From: Rothia similimucilaginosa
GTDB taxonomy: Bacteria > Actinomycetota > Actinomycetes > Actinomycetales > Micrococcaceae
Direction: 5' to 3'
NCBI RefSeq assembly: GCF_029850875.1
Contig: NZ_JAOVAM010000001.1
Span: 248,001 to 312,000, forward strand
DNA length: 64,000 nucleotides
Part shown: one piece after another, positions 45,346 through 53,971 of the stretch
Layout of the letters: the number at the start of each line of letters is the position of its first letter
Position numbering within the stretch: position 1 is the stretch's first letter
Position numbers and translations under genes: made by a program
Notes under the pieces: generated by a model
What the model was told of the DNA's origin: nothing
The model's database searches: none
What the model saw: only the letters and a program-made list of their open reading frames with translations

Positions 45346-48300
45346 TTATCCCCTGCCGAGGAACGCCTCACGGTCAGCGTCCAGGGCACGGTCAATCGTA
45401 CGCGCCAAAGACGGATGCTTAGCCAGCGTCGGATCCTTCTCCACCACCGAGCGGGCATCCTCGCGGGCACGCTCAATAATGTCAGCATCGGCAAGTGCCC
45501 GCAAGAAGCGCAGAGTGCTCTTTGAGCCCGATTGTGCAGCACCCAGAATATCACCCTCGCGGCGCTGCGCCAGGTCGATGCGAGAGAGCTCAAAGCCGTC
45601 CGTGGTGGAGGCAACCGCATCCAGGCGCTCGCGGGACACGCCACCTGCCTCCTGGCGGGTAACCAGCAGGCAGGTGCCCGCGTAGCCGCCGCGGCCCACA
45701 CGACCGCGCAACTGGTGTAGGCCCGAGATGCCAAAGCGGTCGGCGTCCATGATAATCATGAGCGTGGCGTTCGGAACGTTCACGCCCACCTCAATGACGG
45801 TGGTGCTGATGAGCAGGTCAATTTCACCGCGTTCGAAAGCGGTCATGACGGCCGTCTTCTCCGCCGGGTCCATGCGTCCATGCAGGGTGCCGATACGCAC
45901 ACCGATGAGGGCGTCCTCAGCGCTCAGGTACGAGTACATTGAGGCGACCGAGGTCAGCTGAACCTTGCCGTCGCTGCTGGCATTACCACCCTGACCGAAA
46001 TAGCCCTGGGCTGAGTTGCCCGTGCCTGTTCCCGCACCATTCAGGCTGGATGCGCCAAAGAACGCGGCACCTTCCTCCAGGCTGTCGCCGTCCTCCCCAA
46101 TTTTGGGTACGACAACATACACCTGGTAGCCCGCGTCGATTTCTTCGCGGGCACGCCTCCACAGCCGGGATGCCCAGGCAGGCTTCTCGGCGAGGGGCAC
46201 CACGTGGGTTGAGATTTTCTGGCGACCGGCGGGCAGGGTGTCGAGCACGGACACATCCAGATCACCGAACACGGTCATGGCGACGGTACGCGGAATGGGC
46301 GTTGCGGTCATGACTAGGCGGTGCGGCAGAGCGCCGTCAGTGCCGCGCAGACCGTCGCGTTGCTCCACACCAAAGCGGTGCTGCTCGTCCACGACGACCA
46401 GACCCAAATCGTGGAAGCGCACCTCATCGGAAAGCAGGGCGTGGGTGCCAATCACAATCTGGGCGGCGCCGGCGGCGAGCTCCTGCAGTACCTTGCGCTT
46501 AGCGCGGGTACCCATGGAGGCGGTCAGCAGGCGCACACGCACACGGCGGGGTTTCTCCCCGCTCCTCCAGGGAGTTTCATCGGCAGAACCGGCGGCTGAA
46601 TCGTCAGTATCAGAGTCTTCGGACGCCGCCATATCCCCCAGGATGTCTAGTACCGAACGCAAATGCTGCTCAGCGAGCACCTCGGTCGGGGCGAGCATCG
46701 CGGACTGGCCGCCCGCATCAGCAACCTGCAGCATGGCACGCAGAGCCACCACGGTCTTACCGGAACCCACATCACCCTGTAGCAGGCGGTTCATGGGCGA
46801 TTCGCTCGACAGATCGGCGGCAATCTCAGCGCCTACCTTCTGCTGCCCCTCAGTCAGCTCGTAGGGCAGAACCTGAAGCAGCTGATCGGCGAGTCCACCC
46901 TCCACGGTGGGGCGCGGCTGAGTCAGGTGCGCGGCACGCACCGAATGCAGGCGGGCAAGCGCACTCTGCAGCACGAATGCCTCGCGGTAACGCATCTGCG
47001 CCTGCGCGGCACGCCAGGTGTCCTCCGAGTCGGGGGTATGCAGGGCACGATACGTCCACTCCAGCGAGTGCACCTTGCGGGCGCGACGAATCGTGTAGGG
47101 TACCGGGTCTTCGAGTTCTTTGAGCGGCACCTTTTCGAGCAGCTGCGCCATGTAGCCGCTGATGCGGTCGGTGGGTAGCTTCACTGGGGCGCGGTAGACG
47201 GGCACGGGGGCGGTGGCGGCGTCGGTGACGTCCGCGCCGGAGGCGTCCTTCGATAGCAGGGCGTAGTGCGGGTTGGTGAGGGTGTATTCGCCGCGGTAGA
47301 TGCCGACCCTGCCGGAGAACATCATGGTTTCGCCCTCACGGATTTCACGGGCGGCAGTCCAGGCGTTGAAGAAGGAGAGCTTGATCTGCGAGCCGATGAG
47401 CGCGCCGGGGTTCGTCATGCTAGGTGCAGGCACGCCAAAGAGGCCTCCCTGTGCAAAACTATCCTGTGCAAAACTATCTTGTGCAAAACTATCCTGTGCG
47501 AAGCTATCCTGACCGTAGCTGTCTGCGTAACCGCTGTAGGAGGCGGGTTGCACTCCCCTGCCCTGTATCGGGTTCTGGGCGCTGGGAATCTGGGCGGCTG
47601 GGTTCTGCGTGGAGTTAGCGAGCGCGTTGATACGCGGGTTGTGCATCCCGGTTGCTTGCCAGTTCTGCGCGGGCGCACCGGATACTCTGGATACGCCGGA
47701 TGCACCGGGGCGGTTAGCGCGCCCGGGCACCACGGATACAGGACCGCCAGCCCCAAAATTAGCGGCACCAAAACCTGCGGGTGCATCCTGCCCGGTGGCG
47801 TCGGAAAGCCGGTCAGTGATGGTCACTTCCGTGATTTTGCCGCGGCGCGCCGCCATATTTCGGGTGCTCACGTGCACCACGCGGGCGATGATGGTGACGT
47901 CTTGGCCCTCAACGAGTTTTGCGAAGGAGCTGAGCTCACCGCGCGGCAGGTACTTGCGAGGGAAGTAATCGAGCATCTCCCCGACGGTGTGCAGGTCCAG
48001 GTGCGTGGAGATTGTCTTGGCGCTGGGCGCGGGTAGGTACTTTTTGAGCGGCGCATTTTCGATGCGGTCTTCGGAGGCGTAGCGCGCCAGGGCACGGCTC
48101 TTAGCCTCCGCGGTAGCTGATGCGGGCTTCTCAGCCACAACCTTCTCAGTAGTTGCCTTCTTCGTCGAAGCTTTCTGGGCGGGGGGTTTCTGTGCAGGCG
48201 TTACCTTCTTGGATGCGGTTTTCGGCGCTGCGGTTTTCGGCTTTGCCGGGATTTTCGATGCCGAGGCTTTAGAAGCGGGAGCTTTCTCCGCGGGCGCAGT

Positions 48301-49071
48301 CTTCTTCGCTACAGCCTTTTTAGGTGCAGGCTTTTTGGTCGCGGACTTTTCAACTTCTACCTCGGGCGCGCTCTTCTTCGGCGCAGGCTTCTGCTCGGCC
48401 TCTTCGCTCGCTTTCGTTATCTTCTGCGGGCGCGCCGAAGTAGCCCGGGCGGCAGTTTCGCTCTGCTGCGGGTTGGGGTCGTTCTGAGCTAGTTCCTTCT
48501 GTGCAAGTTCCTTCTGAACTGCTTTCTTCTGAGCTGGCTTCTTCTGAGCTGGCTTCTTCTGAGCTGGCTTCTTCCGGGCGGGCGCTTTCCGGGCAGGTTC
48601 CTTCGGTTGCTGTTCATCCGGCTGAGTTGCCTGCCGCGCCGCCAACGCAATATCGACCAGCTCGTAGATAGCGTCGTCGGTCATGGTGTGCGCTGCGGGG
48701 CCCAGCGAATGCTTGAGCGTCTTGAGCGCCTTACGGTAGGGGGCACTGGCGCGCTGCGCGGCGCGTTTGCTCAGCTCAGCGCGGCTCACCTCGCCTCGGG
48801 CGTAGGCGGCAAGATCACGCACGGTCAGCTCGGCGGTGGTGCGGAGCTGCTCATCGCTCAGTAGCGGCGCGTCTTTTTTCCCATGATGAGCTCGGGTCGC
48901 AGAATCGGCACGGGTATACTCGACACCCGCTGAATCTACGGGCTCACCCTGCGCTACTTCAACCTTCGCAGGTTTAGTATTTATCGGCTTAGTTTTTTCG
49001 GGCGCAGGCTCAGGAAGCCCCAAGTCCAGGGCTTCCTGCTGCGTGTTCACGGAACGTCGGGCGGGGCTCAT
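45346..49071 (-). CDS. recG: ATP-dependent DNA helicase RecG with a long histone-H1-like N-terminal extension
   Basis: Remodels stalled forks and branch-migrates junctions. 1,241 residues against 680-750 usual. Residues 1-330 precede the RecG core: a helical segment (SDEQLRTTAELTVRDLAAYA), then about 160 residues of Lys/Ala/Pro repeats (KKPAQ units, APKKAVAKKTAPA) like histone H1 tails. The core opens near 335 (HLDLHTVGEMLDYFPRKYL). The wedge domain is interrupted after EVTITDRLSD by about 130 Gly/Ala/Gln/Ser-rich residues with four DSFAQ repeats near 522-541. Helicase motifs are intact: GDVGSGKT near 764, VVDEQHRFG near 895, MTATPIPRT, then QLRGRVGRGG. The start is ATG at 49071, overlapping the DAK2 stop as ATGA, behind GGAGG. 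Confidence 0.93.
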   Translation of the reverse strand: MSPARRSVNTQQEALDLGLPEPAPEKTKPINTKPAKVEVAQGEPVDSAGVEYTRADSATRAHHGKKDAPLLSDEQLRTTAELTVRDLAAYARGEVSRAELSKRAAQRASAPYRKALKTLKHSLGPAAHTMTDDAIYELVDIALAARQATQPDEQQPKEPARKAPARKKPAQKKPAQKKPAQKKAVQKELAQKELAQNDPNPQQSETAARATSARPQKITKASEEAEQKPAPKKSAPEVEVEKSATKKPAPKKAVAKKTAPAEKAPASKASASKIPAKPKTAAPKTASKKVTPAQKPPAQKASTKKATTEKVVAEKPASATAEAKSRALARYASEDRIENAPLKKYLPAPSAKTISTHLDLHTVGEMLDYFPRKYLPRGELSSFAKLVEGQDVTIIARVVHVSTRNMAARRGKITEVTITDRLSDATGQDAPAGFGAANFGAGGPVSVVPGRANRPGASGVSRVSGAPAQNWQATGMHNPRINALANSTQNPAAQIPSAQNPIQGRGVQPASYSGYADSYGQDSFAQDSFAQDSFAQDSFAQGGLFGVPAPSMTNPGALIGSQIKLSFFNAWTAAREIREGETMMFSGRVGIYRGEYTLTNPHYALLSKDASGADVTDAATAPVPVYRAPVKLPTDRISGYMAQLLEKVPLKELEDPVPYTIRRARKVHSLEWTYRALHTPDSEDTWRAAQAQMRYREAFVLQSALARLHSVRAAHLTQPRPTVEGGLADQLLQVLPYELTEGQQKVGAEIAADLSSESPMNRLLQGDVGSGKTVVALRAMLQVADAGGQSAMLAPTEVLAEQHLRSVLDILGDMAASEDSDTDDSAAGSADETPWRSGEKPRRVRVRLLTASMGTRAKRKVLQELAAGAAQIVIGTHALLSDEVRFHDLGLVVVDEQHRFGVEQRDGLRGTDGALPHRLVMTATPIPRTVAMTVFGDLDVSVLDTLPAGRQKISTHVVPLAEKPAWASRLWRRAREEIDAGYQVYVVVPKIGEDGDSLEEGAAFFGASSLNGAGTGTGNSAQGYFGQGGNASSDGKVQLTSVASMYSYLSAEDALIGVRIGTLHGRMDPAEKTAVMTAFERGEIDLLISTTVIEVGVNVPNATLMIIMDADRFGISGLHQLRGRVGRGGYAGTCLLVTRQEAGGVSRERLDAVASTTDGFELSRIDLAQRREGDILGAAQSGSKSTLRFLRALADADIIERAREDARSVVEKDPTLAKHPSLARTIDRALDADREAFLGRG
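47448..47507. repeat. Four 15-bp in-frame repeats inside recG
   Basis: Units at 47448, 47463, 47478 and 47493, on the plus strand cctgtgcaaaactat with few changes. On the coding strand each gives DSFAQ. They lie in the insertion of the RecG wedge domain. Copy changes would keep the frame. Confidence 0.9.
48501..48575. repeat. Five 15-bp in-frame repeats in the recG Lys-rich tail
   Basis: Three identical or nearly identical units gagctggcttcttct at 48531-48575, preceded by two diverged units from 48501. They code for KKPAQ-like and KELAQ-like pentapeptides. Confidence 0.85.
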
Positions 49072-50375
49072 ACGCCGCCCTCCGCACCGCACGCGTGGTC
49101 GGTGTGGTGACCATCCGCGAGGGAAGAAATACGCTCATCCGACCACTGACCGTAGCCCATAATCAGCTCGCGGGCGGGGTCGATGTCGGGCACATGCACG
49201 TGCAGTGTCCAGAGCCCAGCCGCCATGTCCAGGGGGGTAATAAGCAGGCTGTCACCCATGGCTTCAAGTTCAGGGCGCAGCTGCGCCAGGGCCAGAGGTT
49301 CGCAGCTCAGTGTACCCATGAGCTCCCAGCCGCTCTGCCCCACCTGTTCTGTGTGCTCAGCAGATTCAGAGCCCGTTCGCACCGCATCTACTGCAGAAGG
49401 CGCACGGAGCATGGACTCCACCTGCGCCTCGTTCAGGGTTGCTGCCTCCCAGCGCGGGTTGGAGTGCACCACGGCAAGGTAGAACCCGAGCGCACCGGCA
49501 TCCACGAAACCGGCAAGCTCTGGCGAGGGCGGAAACTGCGCGGTACGTTCCAGGGTGGCACACATCAGCGCACGTCGACGCTCTTTCAGCGCCTCGTCAG
49601 CGGCTTCTGCGTCCTGTAATGCATCGTAGTGTGCGTCCAGGCGGGCGAGCTCCACCATAACCGACAGCATTGTGGAGGGCACCATCTGCTCCCCCACGCT
49701 GGCGCGAATCCGCTCCGCCGCGAACGCCATCGCGCGTGCTTCCGCGTGGGCGTACTCCAACTTCACCTCACGGTGCTTCGGCAAGCAGCCGCTAGCAATA
49801 ACGCGCTCGTAGTCTGCCTCCAGGGCTCGCACGAGCGGCAACTCATCGGCTGCGTCACCGAGCTCCCGAGCAAGGTTTCCAGGCAGGAACCAGTAGCTGC
49901 GCACTGCCTCCAGCGCCCAGGCACAGAGCAGAGTACCCGAGTTGCCGCGCGCCACGCGGGATGCGCGCATAATCGCGTGCTCGTAGATACCGCCCAGCTG
50001 AATCCACAGGTCGGCGAGGGTTTCGGCTTCGGAGGCACCCGCCGACTCGGGCACGCACGCACCCTCCCCGCCAGGAATTTCGTTAGCTGGCAGAACCTCA
50101 CCGGACAGAACCTCACTAGGAAGAATTTCACTGGGCAGAACCTGCTCCATACCCCGCTCAAACTCTTCAGTCAGGGTCAGCAGGGTGTGGGCGATATTGG
50201 AGCCGGTGTCCTTATCGGGCACGGGGAACCCATTGAGTTCATTGAGCGCCTCACGGTAGCGTTCGATGGTGGTGCGGGCGGCGGTGGACCACGCTATACC
50301 GAAGCGGTAGGCGCGCACGCAGGCGCGGCGGTAGATCTCGCGCTCTTCGGTGCGCTGGTTCTGTTCTGCGTTCAC
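49068..50375 (-). CDS. DAK2-domain (FakA-like) kinase-family protein
   Basis: 435 residues of the dihydroxyacetone-kinase-L/fatty acid kinase FakA family. The Mg-ATP loop reads LNGFPVPDKDTGSNIAHTL near residue 50; Lys replaces the usual Gly between the two aspartates. ARGNSGTLL is near 145, DAGALGFYL near 290 (the usual GG pair is lost), and the C-terminal GDSLLITPLDMAAGLW-type segment ends the homology. The protein is shorter than typical FakA (about 550). Pentapeptide repeats L-(P/S)-(S/G)-E-(V/I) lie near residues 76-95. It starts with GTG behind GGGAGGG and overlaps recG by ATGA. The order thiL-DAK2-recG is standard in actinobacteria. The substrate is unproven. Confidence 0.8.
   Translation of the reverse strand: MNAEQNQRTEEREIYRRACVRAYRFGIAWSTAARTTIERYREALNELNGFPVPDKDTGSNIAHTLLTLTEEFERGMEQVLPSEILPSEVLSGEVLPANEIPGGEGACVPESAGASEAETLADLWIQLGGIYEHAIMRASRVARGNSGTLLCAWALEAVRSYWFLPGNLARELGDAADELPLVRALEADYERVIASGCLPKHREVKLEYAHAEARAMAFAAERIRASVGEQMVPSTMLSVMVELARLDAHYDALQDAEAADEALKERRRALMCATLERTAQFPPSPELAGFVDAGALGFYLAVVHSNPRWEAATLNEAQVESMLRAPSAVDAVRTGSESAEHTEQVGQSGWELMGTLSCEPLALAQLRPELEAMGDSLLITPLDMAAGLWTLHVHVPDIDPARELIMGYGQWSDERISSLADGHHTDHACGAEGGV
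50089..50148. repeat. Four 15-bp in-frame repeats in the DAK2 gene
   Basis: Units starting at 50089, 50104, 50119 and 50134, all variants of ggcagaacctcactg on the plus strand. They encode a Leu/Ser/Glu/Val-type pentapeptide repeat. In the gap 50376-50609 a second set of short direct repeats (ttctcggct and tgatttctca, each twice, around 50410-50457) is noncoding. Confidence 0.8.
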
Positions 50376-50609
50376 GCTACCCTCCCTATCAGTTTCACCT
50401 GGTTCTCGGCTGATTTCTCAACTAGTTCTCGGCTAGTTCCTGACTGATTTCTCAGCGTCCGCGGCACGGGCGGTATCCAGCCTATTTCGTACTTCTATTC
50501 TAGTAAATTTTCGGTTAAATGTACGGTATTGTCCGCCATTTGTCCCGCGGAATGAAAGCACAGAGGGAACGCACAAACCGCACGCACCTCACGGCCCTCA
50601 ACCAAGCTC

Positions 50610-52010
50610 CTACGCGGAAGCTCCGTAGTGCTCCCAACCCATGCCGTCCAGGGAGCGGCCGTCCATCACGACCGCCGCGCCGGTTACCGTATCGTGGCGG
50701 CGCTCGGCACCGTAGAGCTCAGCACTCAGACCGCGCTCCGGCACGTCCGCAACGCAGGTTCCCAGGGGCACGAACTCTTCGGGTACTTCGCTGGGGAAGG
50801 TCGCCAGCAGACCGTGGTCTTCTCCACCGACCAGCACGAAGGCGCGCGCCAAGGATGCAGGGCTCTCCCCCGCCTCATTGCGCTCACCAATCGCCAGTAG
50901 CAGGCGTGCCAACGGTAGTAGCGGCTCGGCGAACGCATCCACGGCGGCGCGGTCAAGGCGCATCTGCACCCCGGAGGCGGCGGCAACTCGTCCAGCGTCC
51001 TTGACGAGGCCATCGGAGAGGTCCAGCATGGAGCTTGCCTTGTGCTGGCGTGCCACCTCTCCTGCGGGGATGGGGCTGACGGGGTGGTGCTGCGAGTCGA
51101 CGGCGCGCTCGCAGACCGCGAGCATCTGCGCGGCGTCTTCAGGGGTGAGAGTGCGGGCAAGCTCGATGAGTCCTTCGGGAAGAGCAGCAAGTGCAGCCGA
51201 ACCTTCAGCCTGCTTCTCAGTGTGCTTTTGAGCCCACGCTTGAGCCACCGCACTCAGTGCCACCTCAGCATCCTGACCTGCAACAATGGCACATAGCAGT
51301 GCCGTAGCGGGTAGGGAAAGGGGGTTGAGCAGCAGACGCAGACCGGCATCGGACCAGGCGGTACGTCCCGCCAGGGCGATAGTGTCACCGGGTCGCGCAC
51401 CGGAGCGCAGCACGGCATGATCCGTGTAGCCGAGGGCGGTAACAGTCACCGACATTTCGGTGGAGTCGCCAATATCGCCGCCGCCAATCACGCATTCGGT
51501 GGCTCCACAGGCATTGATTCCATCCACAATGCCGTGGGCGAAGCCGTCAATCCAGCCGTAAGGAGTGCTACCGGGCAGACTCAAGGAGATGAAGAGGCTT
51601 GCCGGGCGTGCACCCATGGCGGCAACGTCGGCAAGGTTCTGGGTCGCGGCTTTGCACCCCACATCGTAACCGCTGCTGCGGGCGGGTTCCAGAATGAACT
51701 CGCCACCCTCACCCGTCCGCGCGATGCCGCCGGGCCAAAGGTTCATGAAGTCCTGGTCCTCAACGAGAGTGTCGGTGGTGACCACTGTACGCTGACCGGG
51801 TGCGGGCGCGGCGAGGACGGCACAGTCGTCGCCGGGACCCACATCGAGGGGTTCAATGTGCCCAGCCTGGCGTGCCGTAGCGGCGACCTGCTCGTTGTGG
51901 GCGTTGATAATCGGCATGAAAGCGCGCAGAACGCGGGACTCCCCCAGCTTTGAGAGAGGTGTCTCTCGCATGGGGTTGTCCCGCGTATCGCTAAAAGTCT
52001 GAGGATTCAC
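50610..52010 (-). CDS. thiL: Thiamine-monophosphate kinase
   Basis: Phosphorylates thiamine monophosphate to the active diphosphate cofactor. 466 residues, longer than the usual 310-340. The N-terminal part has GPGDDCAVL and the DTLVEDQDF metal-binding segment, AATQNLADVAAMGARP, and GGGDIGDS. MLDLSDGLVKDAGRVA is the second nucleotide segment, with ATP site VGGEDHGLLATF. A loop near 240-290 (HTEKQAEGSAALAALPEG) explains extra length. GTG at 52010 is taken as start; GATAAT at 52018-52023 ends 7 bases before it, so this mRNA may be leaderless. ATG at 51971 is an alternative. Confidence 0.9.
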   Translation of the reverse strand: MNPQTFSDTRDNPMRETPLSKLGESRVLRAFMPIINAHNEQVAATARQAGHIEPLDVGPGDDCAVLAAPAPGQRTVVTTDTLVEDQDFMNLWPGGIARTGEGGEFILEPARSSGYDVGCKAATQNLADVAAMGARPASLFISLSLPGSTPYGWIDGFAHGIVDGINACGATECVIGGGDIGDSTEMSVTVTALGYTDHAVLRSGARPGDTIALAGRTAWSDAGLRLLLNPLSLPATALLCAIVAGQDAEVALSAVAQAWAQKHTEKQAEGSAALAALPEGLIELARTLTPEDAAQMLAVCERAVDSQHHPVSPIPAGEVARQHKASSMLDLSDGLVKDAGRVAAASGVQMRLDRAAVDAFAEPLLPLARLLLAIGERNEAGESPASLARAFVLVGGEDHGLLATFPSEVPEEFVPLGTCVADVPERGLSAELYGAERRHDTVTGAAVVMDGRSLDGMGWEHYGASA

Positions 52011-52049
52011 ATCCTCTATTATCGCGTATTCTTACGCGTTATGTTCGCC

Positions 52050-53444
52050 TTATGCTCCGCGGCTGAAGTAGCGGATTGCCAGAGCAATCAGCACCAGACC
52101 GATGAGTGAGAAGAGAATCAGCGGTGCAATGCCGGAAAGTCCGGAATCGTCAGCGTCCGCATTCTTCACGGCCTGCTCCTGGGCGGCGTTCGCGCCGTCA
52201 GCCTTTGCCACGCTCTTTGCGGAGTGGCTGACGATAGCCGAGGTGGAGGAGCTGGACGACTTCGAAGCTGATGCCGAGCTTGAGAAGTTCGAGGGGCTTG
52301 CCTCCTGGGAGTGGTCTTCGTCGGTCGTATTGCGCGAGAGGTATCCAGCAACCCAGTCTGCCGCCCCCGGGATGGAGTCATTCGAGCCATTATTGGCTGC
52401 GATTCGTCCGAGGGTGGTGCCGCCAGAACGCAACGGATCATCCTCGTCGTCATCAAGCCCGTCATTCGGTGCCTTGGTACTCGATGAAGAGCTTGAAGAT
52501 CCCGAAGAGGAGATGGAGGATTCAGAGGAACCGCCCGGTCGCGGAAGCTCAATCGAAATAATGACATCTTCCCCAGAGATTTCCTGACGGTTGCCGGGAG
52601 TGGTCACCTGGTTGTTCGCCGGAGGAATCGGAGCAACAGGCTCAGTCTCGACCGGAGCAACCGATTTGGAGTCCGAGTCGTTACCTGTGTCCTTTACCGG
52701 AGCTACGGGAGCTACCGGAACCACGGGGATTTCTGCTTCCTTAGAGGGTTCCTGAGTTGGCGCGGGCACTACCGGAGCCTGAGTCGGCTCCTCGGAGGGT
52801 GCCTCGCTCGGTTCCTGAGTCGGTTCGGGAGTTACATCCTTGGTCGGCTCCGGATTCGGTTCGGGAGTATGCTCCGGTTCCGGAGTCGGCTGCGGTTCCG
52901 GAGTAGGCTCTACCTTCGGATCAGAGGTGGGTTCCGGGGTCAGCTCGGGAGTTACGTCCTTAGTGAACTCAGCGGTAGGCTCTGCCGTAGGTTCCGGGGT
53001 TACGTCCTTAGCGAGCTCATCGGTAGGCTCTGCAACAGGAGCTACGGTGGGCTCGGCAGTCGGCTGTACGGTCACGTCCGGGGTAGGTGTCGCGTCCAGA
53101 GTGGGCGTAGCGATCGCAGAAGGTTTAGCACTAGCAATGGGCTGAGGGTTGGAAGAAGTGCTAGGCTGAGCGGTGGGCTCTGACTGCGCGTTGTCAGTCT
53201 TATTGTCCCCCTGCTCGGTGGGCCATGCGCTTATGGTAGTAAGCGCGGGTAATACCGTCTGGGAGGAGGATGCCGCGGTCGCGGCGGAATCCAGGGTTTG
53301 TTCTGCGGTGCCAACAGGGTTCGGCGGAAGCTGTGATGCTGCCTCCTGCATATCTTGAGCAAACGAGGCTACGCATGGACTTCCGGAAGCAACCAGTGCT
53401 GTCGCCAGACTCGCAGAGACCACCTTACGGCTTCGTTTTCCCAA
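52050..53444 (-). CDS. Pro/Thr/Ser/Glu-rich surface protein with C-terminal membrane anchor
   Basis: 464 residues, probably exported and held in the membrane with the body in the wall. A TTG at 53444 is preferred as start: AAGGA lies 5 bases upstream and the product opens with a good signal peptide (GKRSRKVVSASLATALVASG, then SFAQD). GTG or ATG further up, to 53495, would place extra residues before it. Residues 100-270 are PTxEPT-type repeats (DVTPEPT, EPTPEP). Residues 280-400 are Ser-rich and acidic. A single hydrophobic helix, LSGIAPLILFSLIGLVLIAL, with a short RYFSRGA tail ends the protein. There is no LPXTG motif. A stalk-like surface spacer; ligand unknown. Confidence 0.75.
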   Translation of the reverse strand: MGKRSRKVVSASLATALVASGSPCVASFAQDMQEAASQLPPNPVGTAEQTLDSAATAASSSQTVLPALTTISAWPTEQGDNKTDNAQSEPTAQPSTSSNPQPIASAKPSAIATPTLDATPTPDVTVQPTAEPTVAPVAEPTDELAKDVTPEPTAEPTAEFTKDVTPELTPEPTSDPKVEPTPEPQPTPEPEHTPEPNPEPTKDVTPEPTQEPSEAPSEEPTQAPVVPAPTQEPSKEAEIPVVPVAPVAPVKDTGNDSDSKSVAPVETEPVAPIPPANNQVTTPGNRQEISGEDVIISIELPRPGGSSESSISSSGSSSSSSSTKAPNDGLDDDEDDPLRSGGTTLGRIAANNGSNDSIPGAADWVAGYLSRNTTDEDHSQEASPSNFSSSASASKSSSSSTSAIVSHSAKSVAKADGANAAQEQAVKNADADDSGLSGIAPLILFSLIGLVLIALAIRYFSRGA

Positions 53445-53665
53445 AGGTTGTCCTTGACTTTCTAATACGTTGTGAGTGAATAGATATCCGGTCATTAGGT
53501 AAACCGGAGTTGCCTTCGTCTATTCTACCGAATCAGCTTTTTCTTCATTACTCATTTTAGTGCTTTCCTGGCAAGCTTTGAGCTTTGCCAAGTGCTAGGA
53601 CTACCTAGCGAATCTTTTCGCCATCTAGAAGCATTATTTCATGCACTTATGAACAGAATTACATT

Positions 53666-53893
53666 TCACCCTATCAATGCCGCTTTAGAACTTACACTCC
53701 CCCATTGGAGTACCCCAAGATAGACATTAGTGATTTGCTCATGAATGAAAAACAAGCGATTCTCATCAGCATATATGCGGAAAATACATACCAATTCACC
53801 GTTTTCCCCGGCAACTAACTTATCAGCCGCGCAAGAAACGCCCCGATGCAGAGTCTCAAGAATCCGCACCGAGGCGCCTTCCAGCAGGGACAC
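53666..53893 (-). CDS. Small hypothetical protein, doubtful
   Basis: A 75-codon frame starting with GTG in the 475-bp gap between ddl and the surface-protein gene. The product (ILETLHRGVSCAADKLVAG ... FIHEQITNVYLGVLQWGS) has a protein-like composition, and the DNA is lower in GC than neighbours. The GGAGG lies too close to the GTG to be ideal. No family is recognised. It may be a small gene, a relic or chance. Confidence 0.3.
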   Translation of the reverse strand: MSLLEGASVRILETLHRGVSCAADKLVAGENGELVCIFRIYADENRLFFIHEQITNVYLGVLQWGSVSSKAALIG

Positions 53894-53971
53894 TCCTCCA
53901 CCGTTAAATATTCATACGCTGAGCGTCAGCTCAAGAACTTAGCCCACTCAAAGCTTAAGCACTCTCTAAAA

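Noticed and set aside
47448-47507. Regular 15-bp repeats considered as a CRISPR array
   Set aside because: There are no spacers, the units are directly adjacent, and they encode a pentapeptide repeat in the recG frame.
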